In this document: in pieces, positions 49,479 to 61,102 of the stretch | Numbering within the stretch: position 1 is the stretch's first letter | Layout of the letters: every line of letters begins with the position of its first letter | NCBI GenBank assembly: GCA_965112735.1 | Contig: OZ218955.1 | Location: 2,542,001 to 2,606,000, forward strand | DNA length: 64,000 nt | Source of the DNA: Phaeosaccion multiseriatum | Lineage: Eukaryota; Ochrophyta, other classes | Direction: 5' to 3' | Program-made: the position numbers and the translations under genes | The notes under the pieces: model-generated | Told to the model about the DNA's origin: nothing | Seen by the model: the letters and a program-made list of their open reading frames with translations, nothing else | Database searches by the model: none

Positions 49479-52400
49479 GTGAAAGAGGGAGGAGAGAGTC
49501 AGGAAGACAGAGAGGTGAAAGAGAGGGTCTGCTCCGATGAGAATAGCATGGCGAGAAACACCAGTGTAAGTATCGGACGCTCAAAGGGCGGCAGTGGTGG
49601 CGAAAGCGGCAGCAGCAAGAGCAGCAGCAGCAGCAACACAAAAGGAGGAGGAGTAATCGCAGAGTCGAGCGGGGACGCCTCTGACAGCGCCAGCATTGCT
49701 AGCAGCAACGGGAGTGAAGGGCCTGCACCCCCTCTTTACAACCGTGGTAGTGCGGGTCAGCAGGGGGGCGGCGCAGATGGAAGTGGGGAAGAAGGGGGCT
49801 ATGCTGCCGATGCTGAGGTTGGAGCACCAGGAGGGGCGGACGCAGTTGTGGCAGTAGCAGCAGAAGCCACAACAACAACAACAACAACAACAGCAGCAGT
49901 AGCAGCAGCAGAGGATCCACCGCCACTAGATGATCCTGTTGGACGCATCGATACTGAGAGCGAAGAGAGGGCGACTGGGGGGAACCCATCCTCATCCCCC
50001 GCAGGGCCCTCCTCCTCCTCCTCCTCAGGGGGGGAGGCGGGCGCCACCCAAGCAGGTGCAGCGGCCCCTCCCAGCGGGCCTGCATCGACGAGAGGGGGGA
50101 TCGCGACGATTGGCTCTGCTACGGCCTCTGCGGGCCTGTCCGCCCCCCCCGTGTCTCGGCTGGTGCCCGACAAGGAGGAGGACGAGGATGGCGACGACTC
50201 CGGCGAGAGTCCAAAGAAAGCCGTGACCCTCAAGAACTACGCCAACAGAGAGAGTGGAGCGGTCATGCTAGGTGAGAAGGAAGGGCTTGCTTTGGGCTTG
50301 CTCAGGCTGGTTCGGCTGGAGTGTGTTGTAGACAGCAGGTGGGCAGGCGGGGGGCGCAAATCTAGGCTCCTCTAGCCTGAAGGAGGAGGACCTCTGCTCT
50401 TTATGTGGCAGTGGACCGACCCATCCTTCTCCGTCTTCCTCCTCCCCAGCCTTCGCCTCTCTTGCTCTCCTCTGTCCTGATCAATGCATGTTTATATGCC
50501 CGTCCGTCCATCCCCCCTCCCCCCCCCTTGCCTCCCTCTCCCCATCAATCGACCAATCGATCGATCAATTCACATCTACCGCACCTCTCAGAGAGTTCCT
50601 CTGGAGGCACAAAGAACATGAAGCACCTCCTGCTGGACAGCAGAGACAAGTATGCTCTTGCCCCCTGCAGCGAGAAGCAGTGGGTGGTCATCGGCCTCAG
50701 TGAGGACTTGCTCGTGAGGGATGTGGAGCTGGCAAGCTTCGAGAAGTACTCAGGCACCGTTAAGGACTTCCAGGTGGGTGTTCACAAATGGCGGGTGGGG
50801 CGGTGTTCACAGATTGTGGCAGGTGGTTGGATGTTCACAGATTGCGGTGTGTATTGTTGAGTGGATGCGTGCCTATGTGGGTGGGTGCATGGTTCTACAT
50901 CAACTGCTCTGCTGCGGCTGTATCACCAACTGCTCTGCTGCACCTCGTATTCCCAACTGCCTCAGATCCTCGCCAGTCAGATCTACCCCACGGCGGAGTG
51001 GCTGGACCTGGGCACATTCACGGCCGCGCAGGGGGTGGCAGAGCAATCCTTCGAGATACCCCACCCAGGTTGGCTGGTTGGCTGGTTGGCTGGTTGGTTG
51101 ATTGGTTGGTTGGTGGATTGGTTGTTCGGGTGGTTGATTGCTTGGTTACGTGGTTGATTGGTTGGGTAAGTGGTTGGCTGGTTCCCTGGTTGGTTGATGG
51201 TTGGTTGATGGTTTGGTTGGGTTGTTGGTTGGTTTGTTGTTTGGGTTGTTTGTCAGTTGGTTGGCAGAGTTGGAAGGAATAGACACGACTGGAGTGAGGA
51301 CGTGCCTGCCGGCGGACCCGATCTGCCCCTCTTTGCTTTTCTTTTCTTTTGCCTTCCTTCACGCCCCGTCTTTGTTCCCCATCACTGCCATCCCCCCGCC
51401 ACAGCCTTCGTGCGGTACCTGAAGCTGAAGTTCCTGTCGCACTACGGCAGCGAGTTTTACTGTACCCTCACGCAGGTCAAAGTGTTTGGCACCACTATGC
51501 TTGAGTCCTTCCAGAAGGAGTGGGCCGCCAGCAGCCAAGGTGGGGGGGATGAAGAGAGGAAGAGAGGGAGGGAGGGAGAGAGGTGGGGAAGGAGTGAGTG
51601 AGGGAGCGGTGGAGAGAGAGAGGGAGGGAGGGAGGGGAGCACATGAGGGCCAAGAGGGGAGGGAGTGAGGGGAGGCTCCTTTGCCCCTCTCCGCTCTTCT
51701 CCTCTGCTTGGGCTTTTCCAGGCGCGTTTGCTTCCCCCTCATCATGGTTCTGTATCAGTAGCGGCGTGTCCGTCCATTCCACTCTTCATCGTCCTGGGCT
51801 TCCTATTTCAAACTTTGACACTGTGACGTCCCTCTGACATACCTTCCTCCCTCCCTCTCTCCCTCACTCCGCCCGCTCCTCCCTCCCCCCTCTCTCCCTG
51901 CGGCCTGCCTACCTCGCTCCCTCATGGGATGTGTGATTATGTATGATTTTGTGTGGTTGTGTGTGATTATGTGTGATTTTGTGTGATTATGTATGATTAC
52001 GTGTGACTATGTGTGTGATGTTGTGTGATGATGTGTGATTGTGTGCGATTTTGTGTGATTTTGTGTGATTTTGTGTGATTATGTATGATTATGTGTGATT
52101 TTGTGTGATTATGTGTGTGATTTTATGTGATTATATGTGTGATTATATGTGTGATTTTGTGTGATTTTGTGTGATTTCATGTGATTATATGTGTGATTTT
52201 GTGTGATTTATGTGTGATTTTGTGTGATTTTGTGTGATATTGTGTGTGATTTTGTGTGATTTTCTGTGATTTATGTATGATTATGTGTGATTTTGTGTGA
52301 TTTATGTGTGATTTTGTGTGATTATGTATGATTATGTGTGATTTTGTGTGTGATTTTATGTGATTATATGTGCGATTTTGTGTGATTTTGTGTGATTTAT

Positions 52401-55400
52401 GTGTGATTTTGTGTGATTTCATGTGATTATATGTGTGATTATGTGTGATTTTGTGTGATTTATGTATGATTATGTGTGATTGTGTGTGATTTATGTGTGA
52501 TTTTGTGTGATTGTGTGTGATTTTGTGTGATTTATGTGTGATTTTGTGTGATTGTGTGTGATTTTGTGTGATTTATGTATGATTATGTGTGATGGTGTGT
52601 GATTTTGTGTGATGATGTGTGATTTATGTGTGATTTTGTGTGATTGTGTGTCATTATGCGTGATTATGCGTAGGTGTGCATGAGATTTCGGACGAGCTTG
52701 AGAAGATCAGTCTGTCAGTACAGGGCACGGGAGAGGTGGACACGGAGGGGGAAGTGGCAACAGAGCCAGGGTTGGTCCCAGCCGCAGTAGCAGCAGCGGC
52801 AGCAGCAGCAGGTGGTGATACAGCGGCAGCAGCAACAGCAGCAGTTGGTGATACAGACTCGCCTGAGACTGAGGTTGGCCCCGGTGGTGCTGTCGACGCC
52901 GCCGGTACCGCTCTTCTGCCCAAGGGGGAAGGAGAAGGGTTAGGACAGCAAGGCCCCAGCAGGGTTGACGCTCTGGCTTCAAAGGAGGGGCTGAGTGAAG
53001 GCGCAGCAGCAGCAGGCGTGGCAGAAACGGGCGGAGGAGGAGCAGGCGGGGCAGGGACGCCGGGGACCTTGGTGGAGGGGGAGGGGCCCACCTCAGACGG
53101 GGGCGGAGGGGCTGGTGCTACCACTGACGCCCTCTTGTCCGCAGCCAAGGAAGGAGGCATCGAGGTGGGGCACGTGGGGGCGGGGCAGGTGAGGGGACAC
53201 ACCAACACAAGCACAGGCAGTGGTATGGGCAAGGAGGCGTCGAAGGACGGGGTCGCCATATCACCAACTGCTACTGCTGCGGCTGCTGTTGCTGCGGCTG
53301 TATCACCAACCGATGATGCTGTGGTTGCTGCTGCCGAGGCTAAGCAGGGTGGGAAGGAGGGTGGAGAGGCCACAGTCACGGCCAAAGGGGGGGGGGAGGG
53401 GGATGGGGTAGGACTGCAGCAGGGAGGCGAACGCAAGGAGGGGGGGGCGGCACTAGAGGGTGCCGAGGGGGGCGACAGCGGCGAGAGCCACTCCGTTCAG
53501 GGGGAGGTAGACGCAACCCGAGGGGCCAGGGGGGAGAGCACGAGCAGCAGTTCGAGCTCGGGAGGAGAGGACGAGGGAGGACGACGAGGAGGAGGAGGAA
53601 GGGACGCCCCAGGGGGGCTGGGCAAAGCGGACGAGGTAAAGGGCACAGCAGGGGCAACAGGGGAAGAAGCAACAGGAGCATTGCCTTCTGGAGAGCCGCA
53701 GCAGTTGGTGATACAGCACGTGGCGGACGATGGAGGTGGCGACGACGCGGTGGGAGAGGGAGAGGCTGGGGGAGAGCGTGTTCCAGTGCAGGGCGGGGGG
53801 GAGGGCGGTGAGGAGCTTGGGCACAGTGGACATAGCACTGGCACTGACAGTGGTGTGAGGGGCACGGAAGGGGCCCTTTCGGGAGTTGAGGGGAAGGGAG
53901 CGATTGAGACCAGTGGTCAGGGGCAGGGGCAGGGAGCAGAGGCAGGGGCAGGTATCGGTAGCGTCGATTCCTCGCCGAGGGGGGGGGAGGGAGGCCAGGG
54001 AGACGCATCTAAGGAGGAGGACAACACAGGAGGAAGCTTGTTGGATGATGCATCCGCGACACAGCAGAAGCAGCAACACGAGGAGGAGGAGGAGGGGGGG
54101 CGGGGTGAGGGGAAGGAGGAGGAGGAAGACGGCGAGAGGAGCGAAGGGCAGGTGGGTAGCAGCGACTACGACGGTAGTGCGAATAGCAGCGGGAGGAAGA
54201 GTGGTACGAGTAGCAGCGGTGGCATTAGTAGCGGCGGCGGTGGAGCGGCGGTCGAGCGGCCTCCTCGACAGACAGGCACAGGACAGACGGGGGTCTCCTC
54301 CCTCGATGACTCTGCTCAGTTGAGCCAAGAGGGAAAAGGCGGGGAGGCAAGCGCCTTGTTGGAGGAGCTAAGCGGCGCTGCGCAGGCATTGGAGAATCAA
54401 GAGGGATCCCCTGGCACAGCAGCAGCAGCAGCAGCGGCAGCAGCGGCAGCAGCATCGGCTTCAGGAGGGGCAGAGGCAGGAGCAGGAGCAGATGAAGGGG
54501 CGGGGCAAGGGGCGAAGAAGCTGATAAGCAGTGGAGGCGCTGGCGAGGGGGATGGGGAGGAGGAGCGAAGGTGGGAAGAGGGAGGAGGCTTCCGCTCTGG
54601 CATGGGCGAGGGGGGCGAGGAGGACATATCCTCCGCTGCTCGACAAGACGCCGCGGACCTCGCTGCGGCAGTGCAGCGCCAGCTCGACGCCGCCTTCGGA
54701 CACACTCCTCCTCCTGCCACTCCGCCCTCCCCTCCCAGGCAGCAGCAACAGCAGCAACAGCAAGTGCAGCAGGACACCGCTTCTCCCCAGGGGACGGGGA
54801 TAGCCCCCACAGGGACAGAAGGAGAGGCCGCGGCTGCTGCGAGTGTCGGGGTTGGAGGAGGCAGCCCTGTGTATCCCCCTGCGCCTGAACCATCGACCCC
54901 GCCTGCCCCACCCGCGGTGATGGTGACTCGTCCCCTGCCTCTGCCGCTGCTCTCTCTCTCCTCGGCGCTCACCGCATCCCTGGGGGGAGGGGGGGCGGTG
55001 CCGGAGGTGTCCAGCATGTGCAAGGACCTTCCTTCCTTTGCTGACTTCAGCGAGCGTCTGCTCCATGGGAAAGGGTTAGGTGGCGCAGGCTCCCCGGGGG
55101 GCGGGGAGGACTTCAGCCCCGGGGGGGGGCAGTATGCCACCATCTTCAACACGCTGACGAGCAAAATACGCAGGTTGGAGATACAGCAGAACTTGGCGAC
55201 GCGCTACATGGAGGAGGTGCGGGGCTGTTTCGCAAAGGTGAGGAAGGAGGGAGGGAGGGAGGGAGAGAGGGAGGGAGAGAGGGAGGGAGAGAGGGCGAGA
55301 GGGAAGGAAAGAAGGAGGACGGGAGGCTGTTCAAGGGCGAGTGGCAGCGGCTGAGGAGGGGCAGCAGCTGAGAAGCGGCAGTGGCTGAGGCTCTGGATGG

Positions 55401-56617
55401 GAGTGGCAGGGGAGGAAGAGAGGACTAGTGACTGTGGCGCCTGACTTTCAATTTCGGTGTCCGCTTCTTCGCTTCTTTCTGCTACACTCACTCACTCACT
55501 CACTCACTCACTCACTCACTCACTCACTCACTCACTCACTCACTCACTCACTCACTCACGCACTCACTCACTCACTCACTCACTCACTCACTCACTCACT
55601 CACTCACGCGACCACTCACTCACTCACCCACTCCCTCCCTCACTCACTCTCTCACTCACTCACTCACTCACTTCCATCTCTGCCCTGCTCTTGTGTGGAT
55701 ACTCTTGTGTGTGGACGTGCCATGGACAGGAGAGCGCGGCGCTGAGAGATCAGCTTCGGCTCGAGAAAACCGACAACGACCACCGCTTCGGCCTCATCGC
55801 AGGGCAGGTATGGAGCAGATGGCAGTATATGGCAGTTGGTGGCAAGGGCTTGAGTTTCGGGTTTCAGTTTATCCGAGCATACCTATCCACTTCCTAGGGC
55901 ACAAATTCCCCCCACACGCGTGTTCGTTTGAGCATGTCTTGACTGAGTTGCTCGCCCCTCTTCACTCACTTGCTTTCTTGTTGGTTCGTTTGTTTTTGGT
56001 ATTTTGTTTTGCGTTGGATCTCTCACTGCTACCGCTCGATGGATGTGATGGATGGATGTGATGGATGGATGGATGGATGGATGGATCAGTTGCAAGACCT
56101 AACGGTTCGGCAAGAGGCGGACAGAGCATCTTTGCAAGAGGCCCTACAACACCAGGCCAGGGAGGAGGAGGAGCTCCAGAGGCGCCGGGCACTCAACGAC
56201 ATCGGCCAGAGCCGCACACACAGGGGCGGCTGGATGGGCCTGGGCCTTGGGAGGGGGCTACCAGGCGGGGAAGGAGGAGGACTCCCTGGTGCGACCGACG
56301 GACTGGGGACTGGCTGGCAGGCCGGGGGGCAGGGAGGAGGGCAGGGAGGGGGTCAGGGAGAACCTCTGGTGGGCTTGGTGGTGGCCTTGGTCGTGTTGCT
56401 GTTGGCGTGTCTGGGCCTCAGGAGTTGCCTACTCGCGTGCTGCCGAGTAGTCAAGGGGCGTAGAGGGGAGGGGGGACGTCTCCGCCAAGGCAGCAGTGCG
56501 GGGGGGGCTGGGGTGGTCAAGCCGGTCTCTCGCTGCAGCAGTTGGAATCCGGTCGCTACGGGAGGGGCGGGGGGAGGGGGGCAGGGCGGGACCGCCCCCA
56601 GCATTTCCTTTCGATAG
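49479..56617 (+). CDS. SUN-domain protein of the SUCO / SLP1 (mid-SUN) type
   Basis: Exons 49479-50271, 50592-50773, 50966-51068, 51405-51539, 52674-55237, 55730-55807 and 56090-56617 join in phase to about 1460 residues. The SUN (Sad1/UNC-like) domain spans the end of exon 1 to exon 4: [62 protein letters not shown], and [20 protein letters not shown] plus [10 protein letters not shown], the last matching the RVFG(T) signature. Exon 5 encodes about 850 residues of Gly/Ser/Glu/Ala-rich low complexity. Exons 6-7 encode a coiled coil ([31 protein letters not shown]) and a C-terminal membrane helix ([20 protein letters not shown]). That order matches SUCO/OPT and yeast Slp1, ER-membrane proteins for glycoprotein or membrane-protein quality control. 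A strong donor-like GTAAGT at 49567 inside exon 1 is unexplained. Confidence 0.88.
50918..50934 (+). repeat. Dispersed 17-mer, copy in SUN-gene intron
   Basis: Exact sense copy, 31 bases before exon 50966-51068. A related word (CTACATCAACTGCTCTGCTG) precedes it. Confidence 0.9.
51930..52665 (+). repeat. T-rich TGTGTGATT minisatellite in SUN-gene intron
   Basis: About 740 bp of variable 8-12 bp units (GTGTGATTTT, GTGTGATTATG, GTGTGATTTATG) directly upstream of the acceptor GCGTAG of exon 5. T-rich in an otherwise GC-rich window. Confidence 0.95.
52807..53716. repeat. Dispersed 17-mer, five copies inside SUN-gene exon 5
   Basis: Copies at 52807-52823 (one mismatch, antisense), 52840-52856 (antisense), 53259-53272 (sense, 14 bp), 53298-53310 (sense, 13 bp) and 53700-53716 (antisense). 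They fall in different reading frames and are flanked by GCA/GCT/CAG triplets. Confidence 0.85.
55486..55675 (+). repeat. (CTCA)n microsatellite in SUN-gene intron
   Basis: About 190 bp of CACT/CTCA tetramers between exons 52674-55237 and 55730-55807. Confidence 0.95.
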
Positions 56618-58184
56618 CATCGGAAATGTTACTTGGTTAGCATCGACAGTCGAATGACGTCGTAGCTCTTACATGTGCTTACGATCGATGGTCGGAAGAG
56701 TGCGACAAATGGACTCGACATTATTTATCCGCTGCAAATAGATCGTCAAAGAAGTAAAACAAACTAGAGGAACAACATAGAGGTATAATACTGTTGACCC
56801 CTGTGTTTTGTGTCATAATATACAAGTAGAGAGTGAAATGAAAACACGTTCTTCGACTTGTTCTTTCTTTGCCTTGTGTTTTGATTGCTGTGAGTAGTAG
56901 GGTAGGCTTAGGTCGCCGCTCCGTCAACGCGCCGCTACATGCCCCTCCTCTCTATGCGATCGATCCCCTTTTCGCCCCCTGCGCTCCCCATGCCCCCCGC
57001 GTCATTCGAGACATTGGACAAAAGCACATACCTAATTTTGGCTCTCCCGTTGCTGCGGGTACATGTAGGCAGATCCGAGACCGAGCCATACATATCCGTC
57101 TCAAGCGGAAGGGAGAGCGCAGGGACCTACATGTATCCGTTGAGTTCGAAGGACCTTCTCTTCTCTTGTCACACCTCTTCTCTTCTCTTCTCGTGCGAAA
57201 TCTCCTCAGGGACGCTGCCGGCTGCCCTCCTCCCCTCGATGGATCCGGAGAGCAACCCTCAATCCTACTGTACCTTGAGGACGAGGTCTTCCCTTCTCTT
57301 TCCTTTCGGATGGGACGGCCTCCTCGCGCCAGGAAGAGCTCCCCCCTCTCCCGCCAATCCGCGTCTAGTCCAGGACAGTTGGGATTTGTGTTCCAGCACC
57401 ATGGATACATCGATAGACCGACAGATCGATAGCTGGGTAGGTGGGTAGGTAGATAGGCGTGCAGGATGGTAGGTAGGCAGGCAGGCAGGCAGGTAGCGCA
57501 CTCTGGTGACGCTCCTGCATGTGCGCCGACTGGATACGGGGGTAACGGGGGGAGGGTTTCGCACACTGAAGCGACAAGTGCGTGTACCCCTCCTCCCACC
57601 ACCACCTACCCTGCCGCCCTACTGCACCGCTGCGCGGTCCCAGTCAGGTGGTGATCGATCTCTCTTGCTCTCTACCACGTCGGCGGTGGTCGACGGCCGC
57701 CATTGGGGGCCTCTCTCCCCTCTCTGCCACTCGCCCGCTTCTTCCATGGATGCGCAGTCGCTGCCCTTCTCTTGACGAAATCGGATTGGATTGGTCTGTC
57801 TGAGCTTTGTCAGGTGGTGTACGTCAAAGGCGCTGCCCCCCTCCGCCAACATCGGAGAGAGGGGCTCCCAGCAACCAACCAACCAATCAAACCAACCGAC
57901 CAACCAACCCGGATGCAAAGGTTCACAAGGCCTCGCCAGCTGTGAGAGCCCTACTCCTCCCTCCTCCTAGTTGCCGGGGCAGAGCGTCAAAGTGGCATGG
58001 GGCCTGACGAGACAGGGTAGGCCCACGTGAGCGCACCGAGTAGCGCGGAGGGGGCATACCCTGCCCCTCTCTCTTGGGACTTGGGAGCGGAGCGTAGCAT
58101 GGCGCTCCCCTTCCCATCCCTTTCCTTGGGGGTCCTCTTGTTGCTGCCTAAGCCGGGCTGCCATTTGAAGCACTGTTCCTCTCC
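56618..58184. other. Convergent intergenic region
   Basis: After the SUN gene comes an A/T-richer 3' UTR-like stretch (to about 56880), then mixed sequence with GGCAGGCAGGTAGG and CAACCAACC repeats. Two open frames over 180 codons overlap on opposite strands here but show no family resemblance, no splice support and no biased composition. I call no gene. Confidence 0.55.
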
Positions 58185-59327
58185 TCACTGTGTGCCGACG
58201 GTTTCGATCTCGCTCCGAAGCACCTCGGGGGGCCTGCCCCCTCCCCCTCCCCCTCCTCCTCCTCGTCCACCTCCTTCTCCTCCTCCTCCTCCTCTACCGG
58301 GCCTTCGTCCCTGCCCCCCTCCAGTCCCTCCGGAAGGAGAGTCCCGCTGAGCAGGGTCGTATCGCCCTGCCTGATAGCTCGGGGGGCTGCCGCTGCTATT
58401 ACTGCGGGGCCTCGGCCTCCTAGGGGGCGGGGGGCGCTTCTTCTTGAATCTCTCTGCAAGCAAGCGTCGGAAGACGCCCCTCTGTAGATAGGGGTAGTCT
58501 CCCACCCACACGTCGGCAGCCGGCACATACGCATCCGTCGCCCCCACAATGGACTCAAAAGACGGGTCTTCGGCCACCAGCACGAGGTGGGCCTGCATCC
58601 CTACACACACGAGACGGTAGGCGGGGAGCCAATTGACGCGGAACTGCAACTGGCGCTCGTCATCGCCATGTACATCGAGGTCGAAGAACACCGGCTTGCC
58701 TGCGACACTCCGTACCTCCTTCACCTTCGTCACTCGGCCGCTGAACAGGCCCGCGGTGGCGTTCGGGCTGGACTCTCTCAAGAGCGGGCTGCGCAGCTTG
58801 CTGTTCTTCCTCCATGCAGAGAGGCTGGGGCTCAGCAGCCCGAAGAAGGCAAACCCTGCCCCAAGGATGGAGGTGATGCCGACCCCGAGGAACGAGCTCG
58901 TGAAGAAGCAAGCCCAAAGCCCCAGAAAGGCCACCACCGCCGCCTCGAACGCCTTCCCCACGCGCTGCTGCTCTGTCCTACCCCAGTAGTCCAGGAATTG
59001 CTCCTTCGTAGCCGCGCTAGGCAGGATGCGAAGAGCAGTCTCCTTCGGGATGGGCACCAGGGCCGCTCGGAGAGGAGACCCTGCTCCCCTGGCCGCTCCT
59101 GCTACTCCTGCTCTCTCTACCCTCTCTGCTCCTCGCCCCTGCTGGGAGTGTGGCTCCCTTTGATCTGCGACCCTCCTCCTCCTGCCGCCACTGCTGCCGC
59201 TCAAGATGGAAGCGCCGCTTGAAACAAAACCCGCCCTTGACGCGCTCCGCAACCTCTTGCTGCTGCTGCACCCCTCCAAGAGAAAAACAAGAAGCAACAG
59301 CACCAGCAGCAGCGGTTGAGGCCCCAT
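58185..59327 (-). CDS. Plastid-targeted membrane protein of unknown function
   Basis: Single open exon of 380 codons. The N-terminus is a strong signal peptide ([20 protein letters not shown]) followed by a Ser/Arg-rich stretch with Phe (SASRAGFVSS), typical of bipartite targeting through a secondary plastid envelope. The middle has two hydrophobic segments (AAVVAFLGLWACFFTSSFLG and VGITSILGAGFAFFGLL). Then comes a beta-rich soluble part (GLFSGRVTKVKEVRSVAGKP, YRLVCVGMQAHLVLVAEDPS). A Lys/Arg/Pro and Gly-rich low-complexity tail ends the protein. I do not recognise the family. The conserved-looking middle suggests a real plastid gene. Divergent from the longin-like gene; its ATG sits directly after a possible acceptor (TCTGCCAG), so an upstream exon cannot be excluded. 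Confidence 0.7.
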   Translation of the reverse strand: MGPQPLLLVLLLLVFLLEGCSSSKRLRSASRAGFVSSGASILSGSSGGRRRRVADQREPHSQQGRGAERVERAGVAGAARGAGSPLRAALVPIPKETALRILPSAATKEQFLDYWGRTEQQRVGKAFEAAVVAFLGLWACFFTSSFLGVGITSILGAGFAFFGLLSPSLSAWRKNSKLRSPLLRESSPNATAGLFSGRVTKVKEVRSVAGKPVFFDLDVHGDDERQLQFRVNWLPAYRLVCVGMQAHLVLVAEDPSFESIVGATDAYVPAADVWVGDYPYLQRGVFRRLLAERFKKKRPPPPRRPRPRSNSSGSPPSYQAGRYDPAQRDSPSGGTGGGQGRRPGRGGGGGEGGGRGGGGGGGGGRPPEVLRSEIETVGTQ

Positions 59328-59480
59328 CTGGCAGAAGCTAAGCAACGCGGTGTCCTGGGCCCATCGATCACACGCGTGAAGGTGCGAATGGCGAATGGAA
59401 GGAGGAGGGGCCCAAGCCCAAGCAAGAAGCTCTGTGCCGCCGAAGGAATCGATATCGCCAAGTCCAGAGGGATAAACACC
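59328..59480. promoter_or_regulatory. Divergent promoter, plastid protein / longin-like gene
   Basis: 153 bp between proposed start codons. The plus gene has an earlier in-frame ATG near 59389 that would shorten this further. Confidence 0.35.
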
Positions 59481-60069
59481 ATGCTCAGGAGCGTGGTCAT
59501 GGTGATGGGCACCAGCGGCTTGGTGCTCTTCTCCAAGGACTTTGTCAACGGCGTCCCGCAGGTAGGTAGGCCCGCGACACGCGCATCTCGCGTTGGGCTT
59601 GGGGATGAAAATGCAAACACACATTAACCTGCTACTCTCTTTCTCTCCCTTTCTGCTCTCTCTACCAGCCTCGAATGATCGGCTCTCTGGTGACCACCAT
59701 GCTCACCTTCTCGGAGCTCACGGCGGGTATGCCGGTGTCGTACATCGAGCTGAGTGGCGTTGGAGTCACTTTGGCGAGCAGCCCCAAGACGAGCGTGCTG
59801 TGCGTGCTTTTCCACGACAGGGAGGACGGAGCCGCCTTTGGAAAGCTCATCGCGACACAGGTATAGGGAGTCGCAACATTGCCTGGACAGGAACAGAACA
59901 GAGGAGCGCTCTCCGTTTATTAGGCCCTATAAACTCTCCCACATCCCAACTCACTCTCTGTCTGTCTGTCTGTCTTGTCAGCTGCTACACGCCTTTGTGG
60001 AGGAGTATGCCAATGACCTCGGCGGAAAGAGTGGACTCAATCTCAAGGACTTTCACAGTGAGTAAGAAC

Positions 60070-60107
<38 letters not shown>

Positions 60108-61102
60108 TCCGAGGGGTGACGAGTCCAGTTTGCCCCAAGCCAAGTCAGGCCAGGAAAGAGTATCTCTCTGTTGCTACTCTCCTGTTGTATGACTTCGCTC
60201 CACCTGCGTGGCTTCGTCTTAGTTCGTCAATCGGTGCCCTGCCCTCATCCCGCCGCCTCGCCCCCCGGGTGTTTTCCTCTCCTCCACCCCTTTGCCCATC
60301 TACCTATCCCTTGCGTCGACCACCGCAGGCTTCAGTGGGAAGGTGCCTGATGTTATCCGAAAGTCTGTGCAACCCGTCCTCAAGAAACGTACGTATAGGA
60401 GCGCCGAAAGAGAGGGGCGAGCGAGTGGAGGAGAGTCAGGAGAGCCAAGCAAGGTCACTACTGCACTAACACAGGCCCTCCTCACCCTCCTCTCAACGTG
60501 GGGGCTCTTCTGACTGGCTGACTGACTGACTGTGTCTTGTCTGCCTGTCCGTCTGCCGCCCTGCCCCTTCCACATGCAATCAATGCCTCTCTCTCTGGCA
60601 GTGTCCACTGTGCGAGGCATCTCGGAAGCAGTGCTGGTGACGGAGAGGCAAGAGGTGTTCCAAACTGCTCCTGCCGAGCTTGATAAACTTGGCGTCCTTG
60701 CCTATCTGCAGGCTCTCATCGGCATCTCCACAGACATCAGTGAGTCGCCAGGCCAGGCCAGGGCAAGGGTAGCGCACAACAGGGCAGGGTAGGGCAAGGC
60801 TGAACCTTTCTATATGCGTGCAGGCATACCCTGAAAGTCCTAACCCCCTTCGTTCCCTCCTCCCTCCTCCCTCCTCCCTCCTCCCAGTGGCCTACCAAGG
60901 CGATCAATTCTACAGTATGTCAATGCAGCAGGGCTCCTCCAACTCTCAACTCCTCCTGTGGCGCATCGACGGGGCCTCCCTGGTGGTGGTGGTGAACAAG
61001 GGGGTTACGCGCTCCAAGTATCAGGGCTATATTGACGAATCCATTGACATGCTCAGGCGGGTGTGCCGCCTCTCCAACATACTGCAGCAGGGGGGGCGCT
61101 AG
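59481..61102 (+). CDS. Longin-like protein, unknown
   Basis: Six exons, 59481-59561, 59669-59860, 59982-60057, 60329-60388, 60602-60739 and 60888-61102, join in phase to 253 residues. The start MLRSVVMVMGTSGLVLFSKD followed by alternating strands and helices (MIGSLVTTMLTFSELTA, SYIELSGVGVTLASS, TSVLCVLFHDREDG, FGKLIATQLLHAFVEEYAND) looks like a longin fold, as in SNARE, adaptor and Mon1/Ccz1/Fuzzy-type trafficking proteins. The second half (ISEAVLVTERQEVFQTAPAE, SQLLLWRIDGASLVVVVNKG) resembles another longin/roadblock module. The assignment rests on pattern only. Membrane-trafficking role is inference. Confidence 0.65.

Noticed and set aside
49479-50375. Separate small gene ending at 50375
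   Set aside because: The frame runs past a donor (CTAG|GTGAGA at 50271). The upstream part carries the start of the SUN domain, and the next exon continues it.
56869-57432. 187-codon plus-strand frame after the SUN gene
   Set aside because: No family resemblance, overlapped by an equally long minus frame, and includes CTTCTC low complexity. It is most likely 3' UTR or spacer.
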